From: Sphingomonas parapaucimobilis NBRC 15100
Lineage (GTDB): Bacteria > Pseudomonadota > Alphaproteobacteria > Sphingomonadales > Sphingomonadaceae
Assembly: GCF_000787715.1 (NCBI RefSeq)
Contig: NZ_BBPI01000040.1
Coordinates: 1 to 45,082, forward strand
Length of the DNA: 45,082 nt
Direction: 5' to 3'
The translations under genes were made by a program, and so were the position numbers. Positions 34,345-43,314 of this stretch are shown here, one piece after another (within the stretch, counting starts at the first letter, position 1; each line of letters begins with the position of its first letter). A model generated the notes under the pieces. It was not told the DNA's origin. It searched no databases and saw only the letters and a list, made by a program, of their open reading frames with translations.

Positions 34345-35094
34345 CTAACGCCCCTCCGGCGGCTCGCGCTCCAGGACCCAGTCCTGGCTGACGATGATGA
34401 TCGAGCGTACCGGACGCCCGTCCGCATCGCGTGACGGGTCGTAGCGATAGCGTTTCTCGATCAGGCTGCATGTCGTTTCGTCCAGTGCCCGATTGCCGCT
34501 GCTGCGCGTCACGACGCAGCCGCTGACCCGGCCGTCGACATTGACGAAATAGCGCACCGTCACGCTGCCGCTCACCCCCGCCTCGGCGGCTTCGCGGGGA
34601 TAGTCGGAGTCCTTGATGCGGCCCTTGATCCGGCGCGGCGGGGTGTCGTCGCCATAACCGTCGCCGTCGCCCGACCCGCCGCTGCCCGTGCCGTTGCCGA
34701 TTCCACCCGCGCCCGTGCCGGGGCCGGGCTTGTCCGACGCGCCTTGGCTGGCCTGCGCGCCCGTACCCGCGACCGGCGCGGCGATCACCGGCGAGACGGG
34801 CGGCAGCACGACCACCGGCGGCGGTGCGACGACCTCGGTCGCCTGCGAACGCAGATTGGGCGGGGCGGCGGCCCCGCGGGGGCGGTGGTTCCGGACCCGC
34901 TTGGGCTGGATGCGGGGCGGCGGGGGCGGTGCGGGCGGGCGCACGTCGAAACTGTCCAGCGCCTCGGCCGGGATCGGCAGGGTCGGGGCAAAGCCCAGCC
35001 CGACGACCAGTGCATAGCCCATGCCCCCCACGATCAGCGCCGTGGGAATGGCTGCGCGCAGACGGTCGCGCCAATCGGGCCGGGCCAGCGTCAT
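34345..35094 (-). CDS. TonB-like energy-transducing protein
   Basis: A 249-residue protein from MTLARPDWRDRLRAAIP: a short cytoplasmic tail, one membrane helix (about 14-36), a Pro-rich periplasmic spacer (VRPPAPPPPPRIQPKRVRNH) and a Gly-rich linker, then a C-terminal domain GVSGSVTVRYFVNVDGRVSG and CSLIEKRYRYDPSRDADGRPV. This is the TonB C-terminal fold (beta strands, with a conserved Cys pair). It transmits inner membrane proton-motive force to outer-membrane receptors. No exbB/exbD neighbours. It is divergent from nadB. Confidence 0.85.
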   Translation of the reverse strand: MTLARPDWRDRLRAAIPTALIVGGMGYALVVGLGFAPTLPIPAEALDSFDVRPPAPPPPPRIQPKRVRNHRPRGAAAPPNLRSQATEVVAPPPVVVLPPVSPVIAAPVAGTGAQASQGASDKPGPGTGAGGIGNGTGSGGSGDGDGYGDDTPPRRIKGRIKDSDYPREAAEAGVSGSVTVRYFVNVDGRVSGCVVTRSSGNRALDETTCSLIEKRYRYDPSRDADGRPVRSIIIVSQDWVLEREPPEGR

Positions 35095-35212
35095 GGATAA
35101 AAGGTGGGAAGGCCCTCCGCTGCCCGCAAGCCGCTTATCCTCTGTCCCCCGCCCGCCGTCCGTGCCACAGGACTGCCATGCAACCCCGATCCGCGCCAGA
35201 AGGAGCCCGCGC

Positions 35213-36790
35213 ATGACCGAATCCGATATCCTGATCGTCGGATCGGGCGCGGCCGGGCTGACCGCCGCGCTGAACCTGGCCGACCGTTTCAAGGTCACGG
35301 TGCTGGCCAAGGGCAAGCTGAACGAAGGCTCGACCGCCTGGGCGCAGGGGGGCATCGCCGCCGTGCTGGAACCCGGCGACACGTTCGACAGCCATATCGA
35401 GGATACGATGGTCGCGGGCGCCGGGCTGAACGACCGCGCCACCGTCGAGTTCGTCGTCGAGAATGCCCCCGCCGCGATCGAGCGGTTGCAGAAGCTGGGC
35501 GTCCCCTTCGCGACCGAGGGCAATATGCTGCACCTGACGCGCGAGGGCGGGCATTCGCATCGCCGCATCGTGCATGTGGCGGACGCCACCGGCTGGGCGG
35601 TGCTCGATGCGTTGCTGAAGGCGGCGGACGCGCATCCCAACATCACCATGGTCCCCGATCAGGTTGCGATCGACCTGGCGACCAGCCGCCACGAGATGCG
35701 CTATTCGGGGGCGGGCCATGTCTGGGGCATCTATGCCGTCGACCGGCGGACCGGCCGAGTCGTCGTGCATAAGGCGCGCGCGACGATCCTGGCCACGGGC
35801 GGGGCGGGCCGCACCTATCAATTCTCGACCGCGCCCAAGGGGGCGACCGGCGACGGCATCGCCATGGCGTGGCGCGCGGGCGCACGTGTCTCCAACATGG
35901 AGTTCATGCAGTTCCACCCGACCTGCCTCTACAACACCCAGGTCAAGAATTTCCTGATCACCGAGGCGGTTCGCGGCGAAGGCGGGCATTTGAAGATCCC
36001 CGAGACCGGCCACCGCTTCATGCCCGACCTCGACCCCCGCGCCGAACTCGCCCCGCGCGACATCGTGGCACGCGCGATCGACCATGAGATCAAGCGGCTG
36101 GGCCTGGACTATGTCCATCTCGACATCAGCCACCAGCCGCCCGCCTTCGTTCGCGAGCATTTCCCCAATATCCACGAAAAGCTGCTGTCGCTGGGCATCG
36201 ACATGACGGTGCAGCCGATCCCGGTGGTGCCCGCGCAGCATTACACCTGTGGCGGCGTCATCGTGGACCGTGACGGGCGCACCGACCTGCCCGGCCTGTA
36301 CGCAGCGGGCGAGGTCACCCAGTCGGGCCTGCACGGCGCGAACCGGCTGGCGTCCAACTCGCTGCTCGAATGTTTCGTCTATGGCGAGGCGTGCGCGAAC
36401 CATATCGCGGCGCACTGGGACGACCTCCCCCCGCCGCCCGCCATCCGCCCCTGGGACGAAAGCCGCGTCACCGATTCGGACGAAGAGGTGGTCATCAAGC
36501 AGAACTGGACCGAAATCCGCCGCTTCATGTGGAATTATGTCGGCATCGTGCGCACCACCAAGCGGCTGGAACGCGCGCAGCACCGCATCCGTATGCTGAC
36601 CGACGAGGTGAACGACTATTACGGCCATTTCCGCGTCACGCCCGACCTGATCGAGCTGCGCAACCTGCTCCAGACCGCCGAGTTGATCGTCCGCTGCGCG
36701 CTCCACCGCAAGGAAAGCCGGGGGCTGCACTACACGCTCGATTATCCCGAGACGCTGGATGAGGCGGTCGACACGATCCTGATTCCCTGA
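35213..36790 (+). CDS. nadB: L-aspartate oxidase
   Basis: A 525-residue FAD enzyme that oxidises L-aspartate to iminoaspartate in NAD synthesis. FAD-binding DILIVGSGAAGLTAALNLAD at the N-terminus, then LNEGSTAWAQGGIAAVL, ILATGGAGRTYQFS and the substrate-side blocks THLEFMQFHPT-like NMEFMQFHPTCLYN and QHYTCGGVIVDRDGRTDLPG. Length is normal. AAGGAG eight bases upstream of the ATG at 35213 fixes the start. nadA and nadC are not in the window. A hairpin-only repeat follows at 36801. Confidence 0.95.
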   Translation: MTESDILIVGSGAAGLTAALNLADRFKVTVLAKGKLNEGSTAWAQGGIAAVLEPGDTFDSHIEDTMVAGAGLNDRATVEFVVENAPAAIERLQKLGVPFATEGNMLHLTREGGHSHRRIVHVADATGWAVLDALLKAADAHPNITMVPDQVAIDLATSRHEMRYSGAGHVWGIYAVDRRTGRVVVHKARATILATGGAGRTYQFSTAPKGATGDGIAMAWRAGARVSNMEFMQFHPTCLYNTQVKNFLITEAVRGEGGHLKIPETGHRFMPDLDPRAELAPRDIVARAIDHEIKRLGLDYVHLDISHQPPAFVREHFPNIHEKLLSLGIDMTVQPIPVVPAQHYTCGGVIVDRDGRTDLPGLYAAGEVTQSGLHGANRLASNSLLECFVYGEACANHIAAHWDDLPPPPAIRPWDESRVTDSDEEVVIKQNWTEIRRFMWNYVGIVRTTKRLERAQHRIRMLTDEVNDYYGHFRVTPDLIELRNLLQTAELIVRCALHRKESRGLHYTLDYPETLDEAVDTILIP

Positions 36791-36800
36791 CCTTCTCTAA

Positions 36801-36823
36801 TTCCTCCCCTGCAAGGGGAGGAA
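36801..36823. repeat. Single hairpin remnant of family A
   Basis: TTCCTCCCCT (36801-36810)-GCA-AGGGGAGGAA (36814-36823) is a perfect 10-bp hairpin of the family A outer type without the rest of the module. It is 11 bases after nadB and has no U-tract. Adjacent DNA to 36938 contains further small GC-rich inverted repeats (CCCGTGCGCGGGG, CGGGTCAACCCG) and upstream sequence of the next gene. Confidence 0.65.
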
Positions 36824-36938
36824 CTAAAGGTTTCGCATCTTGTCGCGCGCTTGCCGCCTTTCGTCGCAAGCCCCGTGCGCGGGGATTTCCCCCAACGGGT
36901 CAACCCGTAAGGATACCCATGTGTAGCGGGGTACAGCG

Positions 36939-38072
36939 GTGACGAAGCGAGTATCGAACGGCGGGCTGCGTTTATGGCCTGCCGGGTTTCTCCTCCTGGG
37001 GTTGGCAGGCTGTGGAGCCGATTCACGCCCCGGTGCGACCGCCCATGCGCCCAGTTCACCCGATCCCCAGGTGTCGGTTTCGATGCCGCTCCCCCCGCCC
37101 CGCCCCAGCCGTGCCCCCGCCGCCCCCGCCGGGCTGGTGTCGACGATCAACCGCCTTTCCGCCGGGTTTGCGGGCAAGAAGGGGATTGCGGTGCGCGCGG
37201 TCGATGACGGCTGGACGGTCGAAGTCGGCGGGCGCCAGCGCCTGCCGCAGCAATCCGTCTCCAAGCTGTGGGTCGCGATCACCCTGCTCGACCTTCGCGA
37301 CCGGGGCCGGGCGCGGCTGGACGAGCCGATCGTCGTGCGGCGCGAGGACCTGACCCTCTTCCACCAGCCCATCGCGATGCTGGTCAAGGGTGACGGCTAT
37401 CACACCACCGTCGGCGAGTTGCTGAACCGCGCGCTGACGATGAGCGACAATACCGCGAACGACCGGCTGCTGACCTATGTCGGCGGGCCGCAGGCGGTGC
37501 GTGCGATGATCGCCGCCAAGCGACTGGGCGATATCCGCTTCGGTCCCGGCGAGCGGCTGCTCCAGGCGAAGACCGCCGGCCTCACCTGGCAACCGGCCTT
37601 CGCCATGGCAGGTGCGTTCCAGGCGGCGCGCAACCGGCTCGACCCGGCGGCGCGGACGGCCGCGCTCAATGCCTATGTCAATGATCCCCCGGACGGCGCC
37701 GCGCCCATCGCCATCGCCGATGCGCTGGCCCGGCTGGCGCGTGGCGAGCTTTTGTCGGAAACCTCGACCCGCATCCTGATCGACACGATGGAAGCCTCGC
37801 GCACCGGCCATGCCCGCCTGCGCGCCGCCGTGCCGTCGGGGTGGACCATCGCGCACAAGACCGGGACGGGGCAGGACCTGGGCCGCCGCAATGCGGGCTT
37901 CAACGATGTCGGCCTGCTGACCGCCCCCGACGGCCGCCGCTTCGCCATCGCGGTGATGATCGGCGACACGACCGAGGATATCCGCAAGCGGCAATTGCTG
38001 ATCCAGAATGTCGCGGCGGCGGTGGCCGATGCGGCGGGACCGCCGAGGGGGCCGGTGGCGGTAGCGAATTGA
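36939..38072 (+). CDS. Class A beta-lactamase-like serine hydrolase, lipoprotein
   Basis: A 377-residue protein. A lipobox LAGC puts the lipid at Cys25; a Pro/Ala-rich linker to about 65 follows. Class A motifs: SVSK with Ser106 as nucleophile and Lys109; SDN at 169-171; KTG at 307-309 (HKTGTG). By alignment the omega-loop Glu166 equivalent is Glu205 in GPGERLLQ, where the usual ExxLN ends with Gln, not Asn. This could be a beta-lactamase or a related penicillin-recognising peptidase. The spacing after the omega loop is longer than usual. Chosen start GTG/ATG-like at 36939; no clear ribosome binding site. Confidence 0.8.
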   Translation: MTKRVSNGGLRLWPAGFLLLGLAGCGADSRPGATAHAPSSPDPQVSVSMPLPPPRPSRAPAAPAGLVSTINRLSAGFAGKKGIAVRAVDDGWTVEVGGRQRLPQQSVSKLWVAITLLDLRDRGRARLDEPIVVRREDLTLFHQPIAMLVKGDGYHTTVGELLNRALTMSDNTANDRLLTYVGGPQAVRAMIAAKRLGDIRFGPGERLLQAKTAGLTWQPAFAMAGAFQAARNRLDPAARTAALNAYVNDPPDGAAPIAIADALARLARGELLSETSTRILIDTMEASRTGHARLRAAVPSGWTIAHKTGTGQDLGRRNAGFNDVGLLTAPDGRRFAIAVMIGDTTEDIRKRQLLIQNVAAAVADAAGPPRGPVAVAN

Positions 38073-38078
38073 TCCATT

Positions 38079-38217
38079 TTCCTCCCCTGTAAGGGGAGGT
38101 GGCAGGCCGAAGGCCTGACGGAGGGGTGTCACGGCCTGAAAAGTTAGACCGCAATCACCAACGGCTACACCCCTCCACCATGCTTCGCATGGTCCCCCTC
38201 CCCTTGCAGGGGAGGAA
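38079..38217. repeat. Family A intergenic repeat, copy 5 (left plus right module)
   Basis: Left module: CCTCCCC-TGTAA-GGGGAGG, CAGGCCGAAGGCCTG, ACGGAGGGGTGTC. Right module: TACACCCCTCCACCATGC-TTC-GCATGGT and the outer hairpin CCTCCCC/GGGGAGG around TTGCA. It lies between the beta-lactamase-like gene and a convergent orphan gene, and it overlaps the 3' end of the latter. Confidence 0.9.
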
Positions 38218-38523
38218 AGAAGACTTACCGATTTGAATGCAGATCGTCCTTTGGAAGCAAAAACCTTGGCTGACGTGAAAGTGCGCGTGGATAGCGCGCA
38301 ATCGATCGTTGCCTTTGACCGAATGCGAGATCAGGCATGGATCATCCCATTCGTCTTGAAACGTGAAACTTTCGCCGCCGAATGTCACGACCGTTGCCAT
38401 CCCGGCTGCCTTGCTGCTCACCTTTCCATAAAATGCACGAATACACGCCCGCACCGTGTCGAGGTCGGTCGTGGCAAACTCCAGCGAGTCATGATCGCCA
38501 GCTTTGAGAAGAGCGACAGTCAT
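38155..38523 (-). CDS. Hypothetical protein with repeat-encoded C-terminus
   Basis: A 122-residue protein from MTVALLKAGDHDSLEFATTD, with TVVTFGGESFTFQDEWDDPC and SHSVKGNDRLRAIHAHF. No domain recognised. The codon and base use is less GC-rich than neighbours (much A/T third position), suggesting recent transfer or relaxed selection. The last ~22 residues ([22 protein letters not shown] region) are translated from the family A repeat, so the natural end is probably lost. It lies divergent from polA. Could be a degraded gene; moderate confidence that it is expressed. Confidence 0.5.
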   Translation of the reverse strand: MTVALLKAGDHDSLEFATTDLDTVRACIRAFYGKVSSKAAGMATVVTFGGESFTFQDEWDDPCLISHSVKGNDRLRAIHAHFHVSQGFCFQRTICIQIGKSSFLPCKGRGTMRSMVEGCSRW

Positions 38524-38680
38524 GGCCGACAGGTAGCTCTGACGAGGCCAGTCTCCCGCCCATTTCCCCCCGCGAAGCCAGCCCCCGACACTCCGCCGTG
38601 GCCCATCCGCCACAAACCCGAAAAACCGCTACCATCAGGGGCTATTTCCCCTCCGCCGCATCCGCTAAACCGCGCGGATC

Positions 38681-41455
38681 ATGCCCCATCTCTATCTCGT
38701 CGACGGCTCCGGCTATATCTTTCGCGCCTATCATCGCCTGCCGCCGCTGACGAACAAGCATGGCGAGCCGGTCGGGGCGGTCTATGGCTATACCACCATG
38801 CTGTGGAAGCTGGTGGATGAGGTCAACGCCGCCGATGGGCCGACCCATATGGCGGTGGTCCTCGACAAGTCGTCCAAGACCTTCCGCAACGAGATGTACG
38901 ACCAGTATAAGGCGCACCGGCCCCCGCCCCCGCCCGATCTGGTGCCGCAATTCCCGATGATCCGCGACGCCACCCGTGCCTTCTCGCTGCCCTGCATTGA
39001 GGAGATGGGGCTGGAAGCCGACGACCTTATCGCCTGCTATGCCCGCGCCGCGCTGGCGCAAGGGTGGCAGGTCACGATCGTGTCGGGCGACAAGGACCTG
39101 ATGCAGCTGGTCGAGGATGGCAGCCTCGACATGCTCGACACGATGAACAACCGCCGTCTGGGCGAGGCCTATGTCCAGGAAAAGTTCGGCGTCGGGCCGA
39201 AGCAGCTGGGCGATGTACTCGCGCTGATGGGCGACAGCGTCGACAACGTGCCGGGCGTGCCGGGCGTCGGCCCCAAGACCGCCTCCAAGCTGATCGTCGA
39301 GCATGGCGACCTCGAATCGGTCCTCGCCGCCGCGCCCGAGATGAAGAAGGGCAAGCTGCGCGACAATCTGATCGAACATGCCGAGAATGCGCGGCTGTCG
39401 AAGCGGCTGGTCACGCTGGAGTGCAATGCGCCGCTGCCGCAGCCGCTGGAGGAACTGGCGCTGCATCCGACCATCCCGGATGCGCCGCTGCGGGCATTCC
39501 TGGAGCATCATGGTTTCCGCTCGCTGATCGCCAAGATGGGCCAGATCACTGACGACGCCGCGCCCGCCCCCGCTGCCGGAGAGGCCGCGCCGTCCGCGCC
39601 GATGGACGATGACGAGCCGTGCAATCTCGACGGCTATATCACCGTGCAGGATCTGGCGACGCTCGACCAGTGGGTCGCGGACGCCCGTCACCAGGGCTTC
39701 GTCGCGATCGATACCGAGACCAGCTCGACCGACGCGACCCAGGCCGAACTGGTCGGGGTCAGCCTGGCCCTCGCGCCCAACAAGGCCTGCTATATCCCGC
39801 TCGGCCATGGCGGCACCGATCTCCTGTCGGAAGTGCCGGTGCAGATTCCGGTCGGCCAGGCGCTCGAGCGGATCAAGGCGCTGTGCGAGGACCCGTCGGT
39901 CCTCAAGATCGGCCAGAATCTGAAATTCGACATGATCGTGCTGGGCGAGCGCGGCATCGCCATCGCGCCGCATGACGACACGATCGTGATGAGCTTCGAC
40001 CTCGACGCTGGCTTGCACGGGCACGGCATGGACGAGCTGGCCGAGCTGCACCTGTCGCACAGCTGCATCGCCTTCAAGGAGGTGGTCGGCACCGGCAAGA
40101 AGCAGCTCGGCTTTCACGAGGTCGATCTGAAGACCGCCACCCGCTACGCCGCCGAGGATGCCGACGTCACGCTGCGGCTTTGGAAGCGGTTCAAGGCGCG
40201 ACTGCCCATGGAGCAGGCGACCCGCGTGTACGAAATGGTCGACCGGCCGCTGGTGCCGGTGATCGCAGGCATGGAGCGGCGCGGGATCAAGGTCGATCGC
40301 GAGCGGCTGGCCGCGCTGTCGACCGAGTTTGCCGGGCAGATCCTTGCGCTGGAGGGCGAGATCCATGCGCTGGCGGGCACCCCCTTCACCATCGGCAGCC
40401 CCAAGCAGCTGGGTGAGATCCTGTTCGACCGGCTCGGCCTGAAGGGCGGGCGCAAGGGCAAGTCGGGCGTCTATTCCACCGACGTCACCGAACTCGAACG
40501 CCTGGCCCGCGATGGTGGCGAGGCGGCGGAGATCGTGCGCAAGATCCTGGAATGGCGCCAGCTCTCCAAGCTGAAGAGCACCTATACCGATGCGCTCCAG
40601 GCGCAGATCAACCCGAAGACCGGCCGTGTCCACACCAGCTACAGCCTGACCGGCGCGCAGACCGGGCGCCTGTCCTCGACCGAGCCGAACCTCCAGAACA
40701 TCCCGATCCGCACCGAGGTCGGGCGGCAGTTGCGCGAGGCGTTCATCGCCGAGGACGGCCATGTCCTGATCGCCGCCGACTATTCGCAGATCGAGCTGCG
40801 GCTGGCCGCGCATATGGCGGACGTGCCCGCGCTGCGCGATGCCTTCGCGAATGGCGACGACATCCACAGCCTGACCGCGATGGAGCTGTTCGGCGAGGTC
40901 AATCGCGATACGCGCGGCCGCGCCAAGACGATCAACTTCGCCATCCTCTACGGCATTTCGCGCTGGGGGCTGGCCGGTCGCCTCGACGTGTCGGCGGACG
41001 AGGCACAAGCGATGATCGACCGCTATTTCGAGCGTTTCCCCGGCATCAACCGCTATATCGCCGAAACCCTGTCGAGCGTGCGCGAGAAGGGCTTCACCGA
41101 AACCCTGTTCGGTCGCAAGACGCATTTCCCGCGCATCGCCTCGCGCAACCAGGGCGAGCGTCAGGGGGCCGAGCGCGCCGCGATCAACGCGCCGATCCAG
41201 GGGACCAGCGCCGACATCATCAAGCGCGCCATGGTCCGCATGGAACCCGCGCTCGCCGCCGCTGGCCTGGGCCATGTGCGGATGCTGTTGCAGGTCCATG
41301 ACGAACTGGTGTTCGAGGCCCCCGAAGCCGATGCCGAAGCCGCAGGCAAGGTCATTCGCGAGGTCATGGCGGGCGCGGCCGAACCGGCGGTGTCGCTGTC
41401 GGTGCCGCTGGGCGTCGAGATCGGCTTCGGCAAGAGCTGGGGCGCGGCGCATTGA
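38681..41455 (+). CDS. polA: DNA polymerase I
   Basis: A 924-residue enzyme. The N-terminal 5' nuclease domain (about 1-290) begins LYLVDGSGYIFRAYH. The 3'-5' exonuclease domain keeps its catalytic residues: Asp344 and Glu346 (AIDTETSS), NLKFD, and Tyr489/Asp493 (YAAEDADVT), so proofreading should be active, unlike in many Pol I. The polymerase domain has Asp700 (DYSQIELRLAAH) and Asp874 (VHDELVFE). It replaces RNA primers and fills repair gaps. Start is confirmed by the typical N-terminus; the upstream region is divergent from an orphan gene. Confidence 0.97.
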   Translation: MPHLYLVDGSGYIFRAYHRLPPLTNKHGEPVGAVYGYTTMLWKLVDEVNAADGPTHMAVVLDKSSKTFRNEMYDQYKAHRPPPPPDLVPQFPMIRDATRAFSLPCIEEMGLEADDLIACYARAALAQGWQVTIVSGDKDLMQLVEDGSLDMLDTMNNRRLGEAYVQEKFGVGPKQLGDVLALMGDSVDNVPGVPGVGPKTASKLIVEHGDLESVLAAAPEMKKGKLRDNLIEHAENARLSKRLVTLECNAPLPQPLEELALHPTIPDAPLRAFLEHHGFRSLIAKMGQITDDAAPAPAAGEAAPSAPMDDDEPCNLDGYITVQDLATLDQWVADARHQGFVAIDTETSSTDATQAELVGVSLALAPNKACYIPLGHGGTDLLSEVPVQIPVGQALERIKALCEDPSVLKIGQNLKFDMIVLGERGIAIAPHDDTIVMSFDLDAGLHGHGMDELAELHLSHSCIAFKEVVGTGKKQLGFHEVDLKTATRYAAEDADVTLRLWKRFKARLPMEQATRVYEMVDRPLVPVIAGMERRGIKVDRERLAALSTEFAGQILALEGEIHALAGTPFTIGSPKQLGEILFDRLGLKGGRKGKSGVYSTDVTELERLARDGGEAAEIVRKILEWRQLSKLKSTYTDALQAQINPKTGRVHTSYSLTGAQTGRLSSTEPNLQNIPIRTEVGRQLREAFIAEDGHVLIAADYSQIELRLAAHMADVPALRDAFANGDDIHSLTAMELFGEVNRDTRGRAKTINFAILYGISRWGLAGRLDVSADEAQAMIDRYFERFPGINRYIAETLSSVREKGFTETLFGRKTHFPRIASRNQGERQGAERAAINAPIQGTSADIIKRAMVRMEPALAAAGLGHVRMLLQVHDELVFEAPEADAEAAGKVIREVMAGAAEPAVSLSVPLGVEIGFGKSWGAAH

Positions 41456-41476
41456 TCCACGCTTCCCTCGCCCCCA

Positions 41477-41624
41477 TTCCTCCCCAGGCCGTGCTTGGGG
41501 AGGGGGACCATGGCGACAGCCATGGTGGAGGGGCATGCCGGGTCGAGACCGGAACGACCCTCGCCGCCGCTGACACCCCTCCGTCAGGCCTTCGGCCTGC
41601 CACCGCCCCTTACAGGGGAGGACA
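41477..41624. repeat. Family A intergenic repeat, copy 6 (reverse orientation)
   Basis: It runs right module then left module on the plus strand: outer hairpin CCTCCCC-AGGCCGTGCTT-GGGGAGG, ACCATGGC-GACA-GCCATGGT, then spacer, GACACCCCTCCGT, CAGGCCTTCGGCCTG and CCGCCCCTTACAGGGGAGG. It separates polA and the flippase gene, both plus strand. Confidence 0.9.
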
Positions 41625-41663
41625 TTACGATTATCGGCCACCCCTGGGACTCCGCGCCCGCTG

Positions 41664-43178
41664 ATGGCCGAAACCCAGGACATCGAAACGCTCGCCAAGG
41701 GCGGGCGGACCAATATCGCGGGCTTCGTCCTGCGACTGGCGGCGCGCATCCCCTTCCTGTTCATCGCGGGGCGCATCTATGGCCCCGATCTGGTCGGGCG
41801 CTTCGCCATTGCCGTGGTCGTCGTCGAGCTGGCGGCGCTGGTCGCGACGCTGGGCATGAAGCGCGGGCTGGCGCAGGCGCTGGCCTCGACCGACCGGCCG
41901 CATGTCCATGTCGTCTGGGACGCGATGGCGCTCGCCTGCCTCGCCTCGGTGGCGGCGAGTGCGGTGCTGTGGCATTTCCCCGAACTTCTCTATCCCAACA
42001 GCGCGATCACCGGGCTGGACCGGTGGCTGCCCTGCATCATCGTGGCCATCGCCTGGTCGGACGTCAGTCTGGCCGCGCTCGCCTATCGCCACAACGTCAA
42101 GGCAACCGTCACCGCGCGCGCGGTGATCGAGCCGTGGACGATCTCCATCGCGGCCTGGGTCTTTTCCTTCTTCACCATCCGCGACGGCCTGGTCCTGTCC
42201 TATGTCGCATCGATGACGGCGGCGCTGATCGCCAGCCTGGTGCCCTTCCTGCGCAGCTATGGCCTGCCGCAGGGCTGGACCCCGCATCTCGGCCGCGTCT
42301 TTGCGCTGGCCCGCGCCAATGCGCCGCTCGCCGGGGCGGACGCGCTGGAATGGGGCACGCGCAATGTCGACCGCTTCATCCTGGGGGTGATGTTCGAGCC
42401 ACGCATCGTCGGCATCTATTACATGGCACAGCAGGTCGCCTCGCTGCCGCAGAAGCTGAAGACCAGCTTCGACCCGATCCTTGGCCCGGTCATCACCCAG
42501 AGCCTGGCGAACGGCGACATGGGCGCGATCGCGCGACAGGTGCGGCAGGTCGCCTTCTGGATCATGGCGGCGCAGGGGTGCCTGGCGCTGATGGGCTCGA
42601 TCCCGGGCGAAGGCGTGATGGGCGTGGTCGGCCCGCAATTCGTCTCGGGGACCGCCGCCCTCGCCTTCCTGCTGTTCGCCGAGGTGCTGGCCTCGACCGG
42701 CGCGGTCTGCGAATCGGCGCTGGTCTATACCGCGCGGCACCGCAACCTGATGATCTCGATCGCGATGCTGGGGGTGCAGATCGGCTTGAGCTTCGCGCTG
42801 ATCCTGGGAATGCGCGCGCTCGGATGGCCGCCGACCTGGGCGGCGGCCGGTCCGGCCGTGGCGCTGGCGATGAGCGTGACGATGACTTCGGTCATCAAGG
42901 CGCGGGTGCTGTCAGCCATATTGAAGGCGCCGGTATCGCCGTTCCGCTGGCCTCTGGTCTGGGCGGCGACGGCGGCGGTCGTGGTCGGGGGCGCATTCAC
43001 CCTGTTGCCCAAGCGGCTGGAATGGGCCGAGCTGCTGTTCGGTGAGCCCGCCATCGCGGCGACCTATCTGCTGGTGCTGTGGCGCTGGGCCTTCGGTCCG
43101 GCGGACCGGGCGCTGTTCGGGAAAGCCCCGACGGTGGAAGAGGCGACCCTGCCCAACGCAGGCGGGATCACGCGGTAA
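41664..43178 (+). CDS. Polysaccharide/oligosaccharide flippase (Wzx-like, MATE/PST fold)
   Basis: A 504-residue integral membrane protein with about twelve membrane segments, starting with a short soluble tail [20 protein letters not shown] and a first helix [20 protein letters not shown]. The pattern [15 protein letters not shown], later [18 protein letters not shown] and [12 protein letters not shown] are typical of the PST/MVF family flippases that move lipid-linked glycans across the inner membrane. No glycosyltransferase is adjacent. A repeat precedes and another follows it. Confidence 0.85.
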   Translation: MAETQDIETLAKGGRTNIAGFVLRLAARIPFLFIAGRIYGPDLVGRFAIAVVVVELAALVATLGMKRGLAQALASTDRPHVHVVWDAMALACLASVAASAVLWHFPELLYPNSAITGLDRWLPCIIVAIAWSDVSLAALAYRHNVKATVTARAVIEPWTISIAAWVFSFFTIRDGLVLSYVASMTAALIASLVPFLRSYGLPQGWTPHLGRVFALARANAPLAGADALEWGTRNVDRFILGVMFEPRIVGIYYMAQQVASLPQKLKTSFDPILGPVITQSLANGDMGAIARQVRQVAFWIMAAQGCLALMGSIPGEGVMGVVGPQFVSGTAALAFLLFAEVLASTGAVCESALVYTARHRNLMISIAMLGVQIGLSFALILGMRALGWPPTWAAAGPAVALAMSVTMTSVIKARVLSAILKAPVSPFRWPLVWAATAAVVVGGAFTLLPKRLEWAELLFGEPAIAATYLLVLWRWAFGPADRALFGKAPTVEEATLPNAGGITR

Positions 43179-43180
43179 AG

Positions 43181-43310
43181 ATCCTCCCCGGCACGGGGAG
43201 GTGTCAGGCCGTCAGGCCTGACGGAGGGGGGTTTCCACACAGGTCATCCCTTGTGGCGCTCCCCCCTCCACCATGCTTCGCATGGTCCCCCTCCCCGCGC
43301 CGGAGAGGAT
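43181..43310. repeat. Family A intergenic repeat, copy 7 (left plus right module)
   Basis: Left module: CCTCCCCGGCACGGGGAGG, CAGGCCGTCAGGCCTG, ACGGAGGGG. Spacer TTTCCACACAGGTCATCCCT is almost identical to that of copy 4. Right module: CCTCCACCATGC-TTC-GCATGGT and CCTCCCCGCGCCGGAGAGG (one mismatch). It sits between convergent flippase and purH. Confidence 0.9.
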
Positions 43311-43314
43311 CAAA

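Noticed and set aside
36870..36938. Possible tRNA or riboswitch upstream of the serine hydrolase
   Set aside because: Small inverted repeats (CGGGTCAACCCG, GTGCGCGGGG) exist, but there is no acceptor stem, anticodon pattern or known aptamer sequence.
38642..41776. A 1044-residue open frame on the minus strand opposite polA
   Set aside because: It is antisense to an unmistakable polA. Long antisense frames are expected with this GC-rich codon bias; the translation is low-complexity (His/Gln/Asp/Arg-rich) and has no domain.
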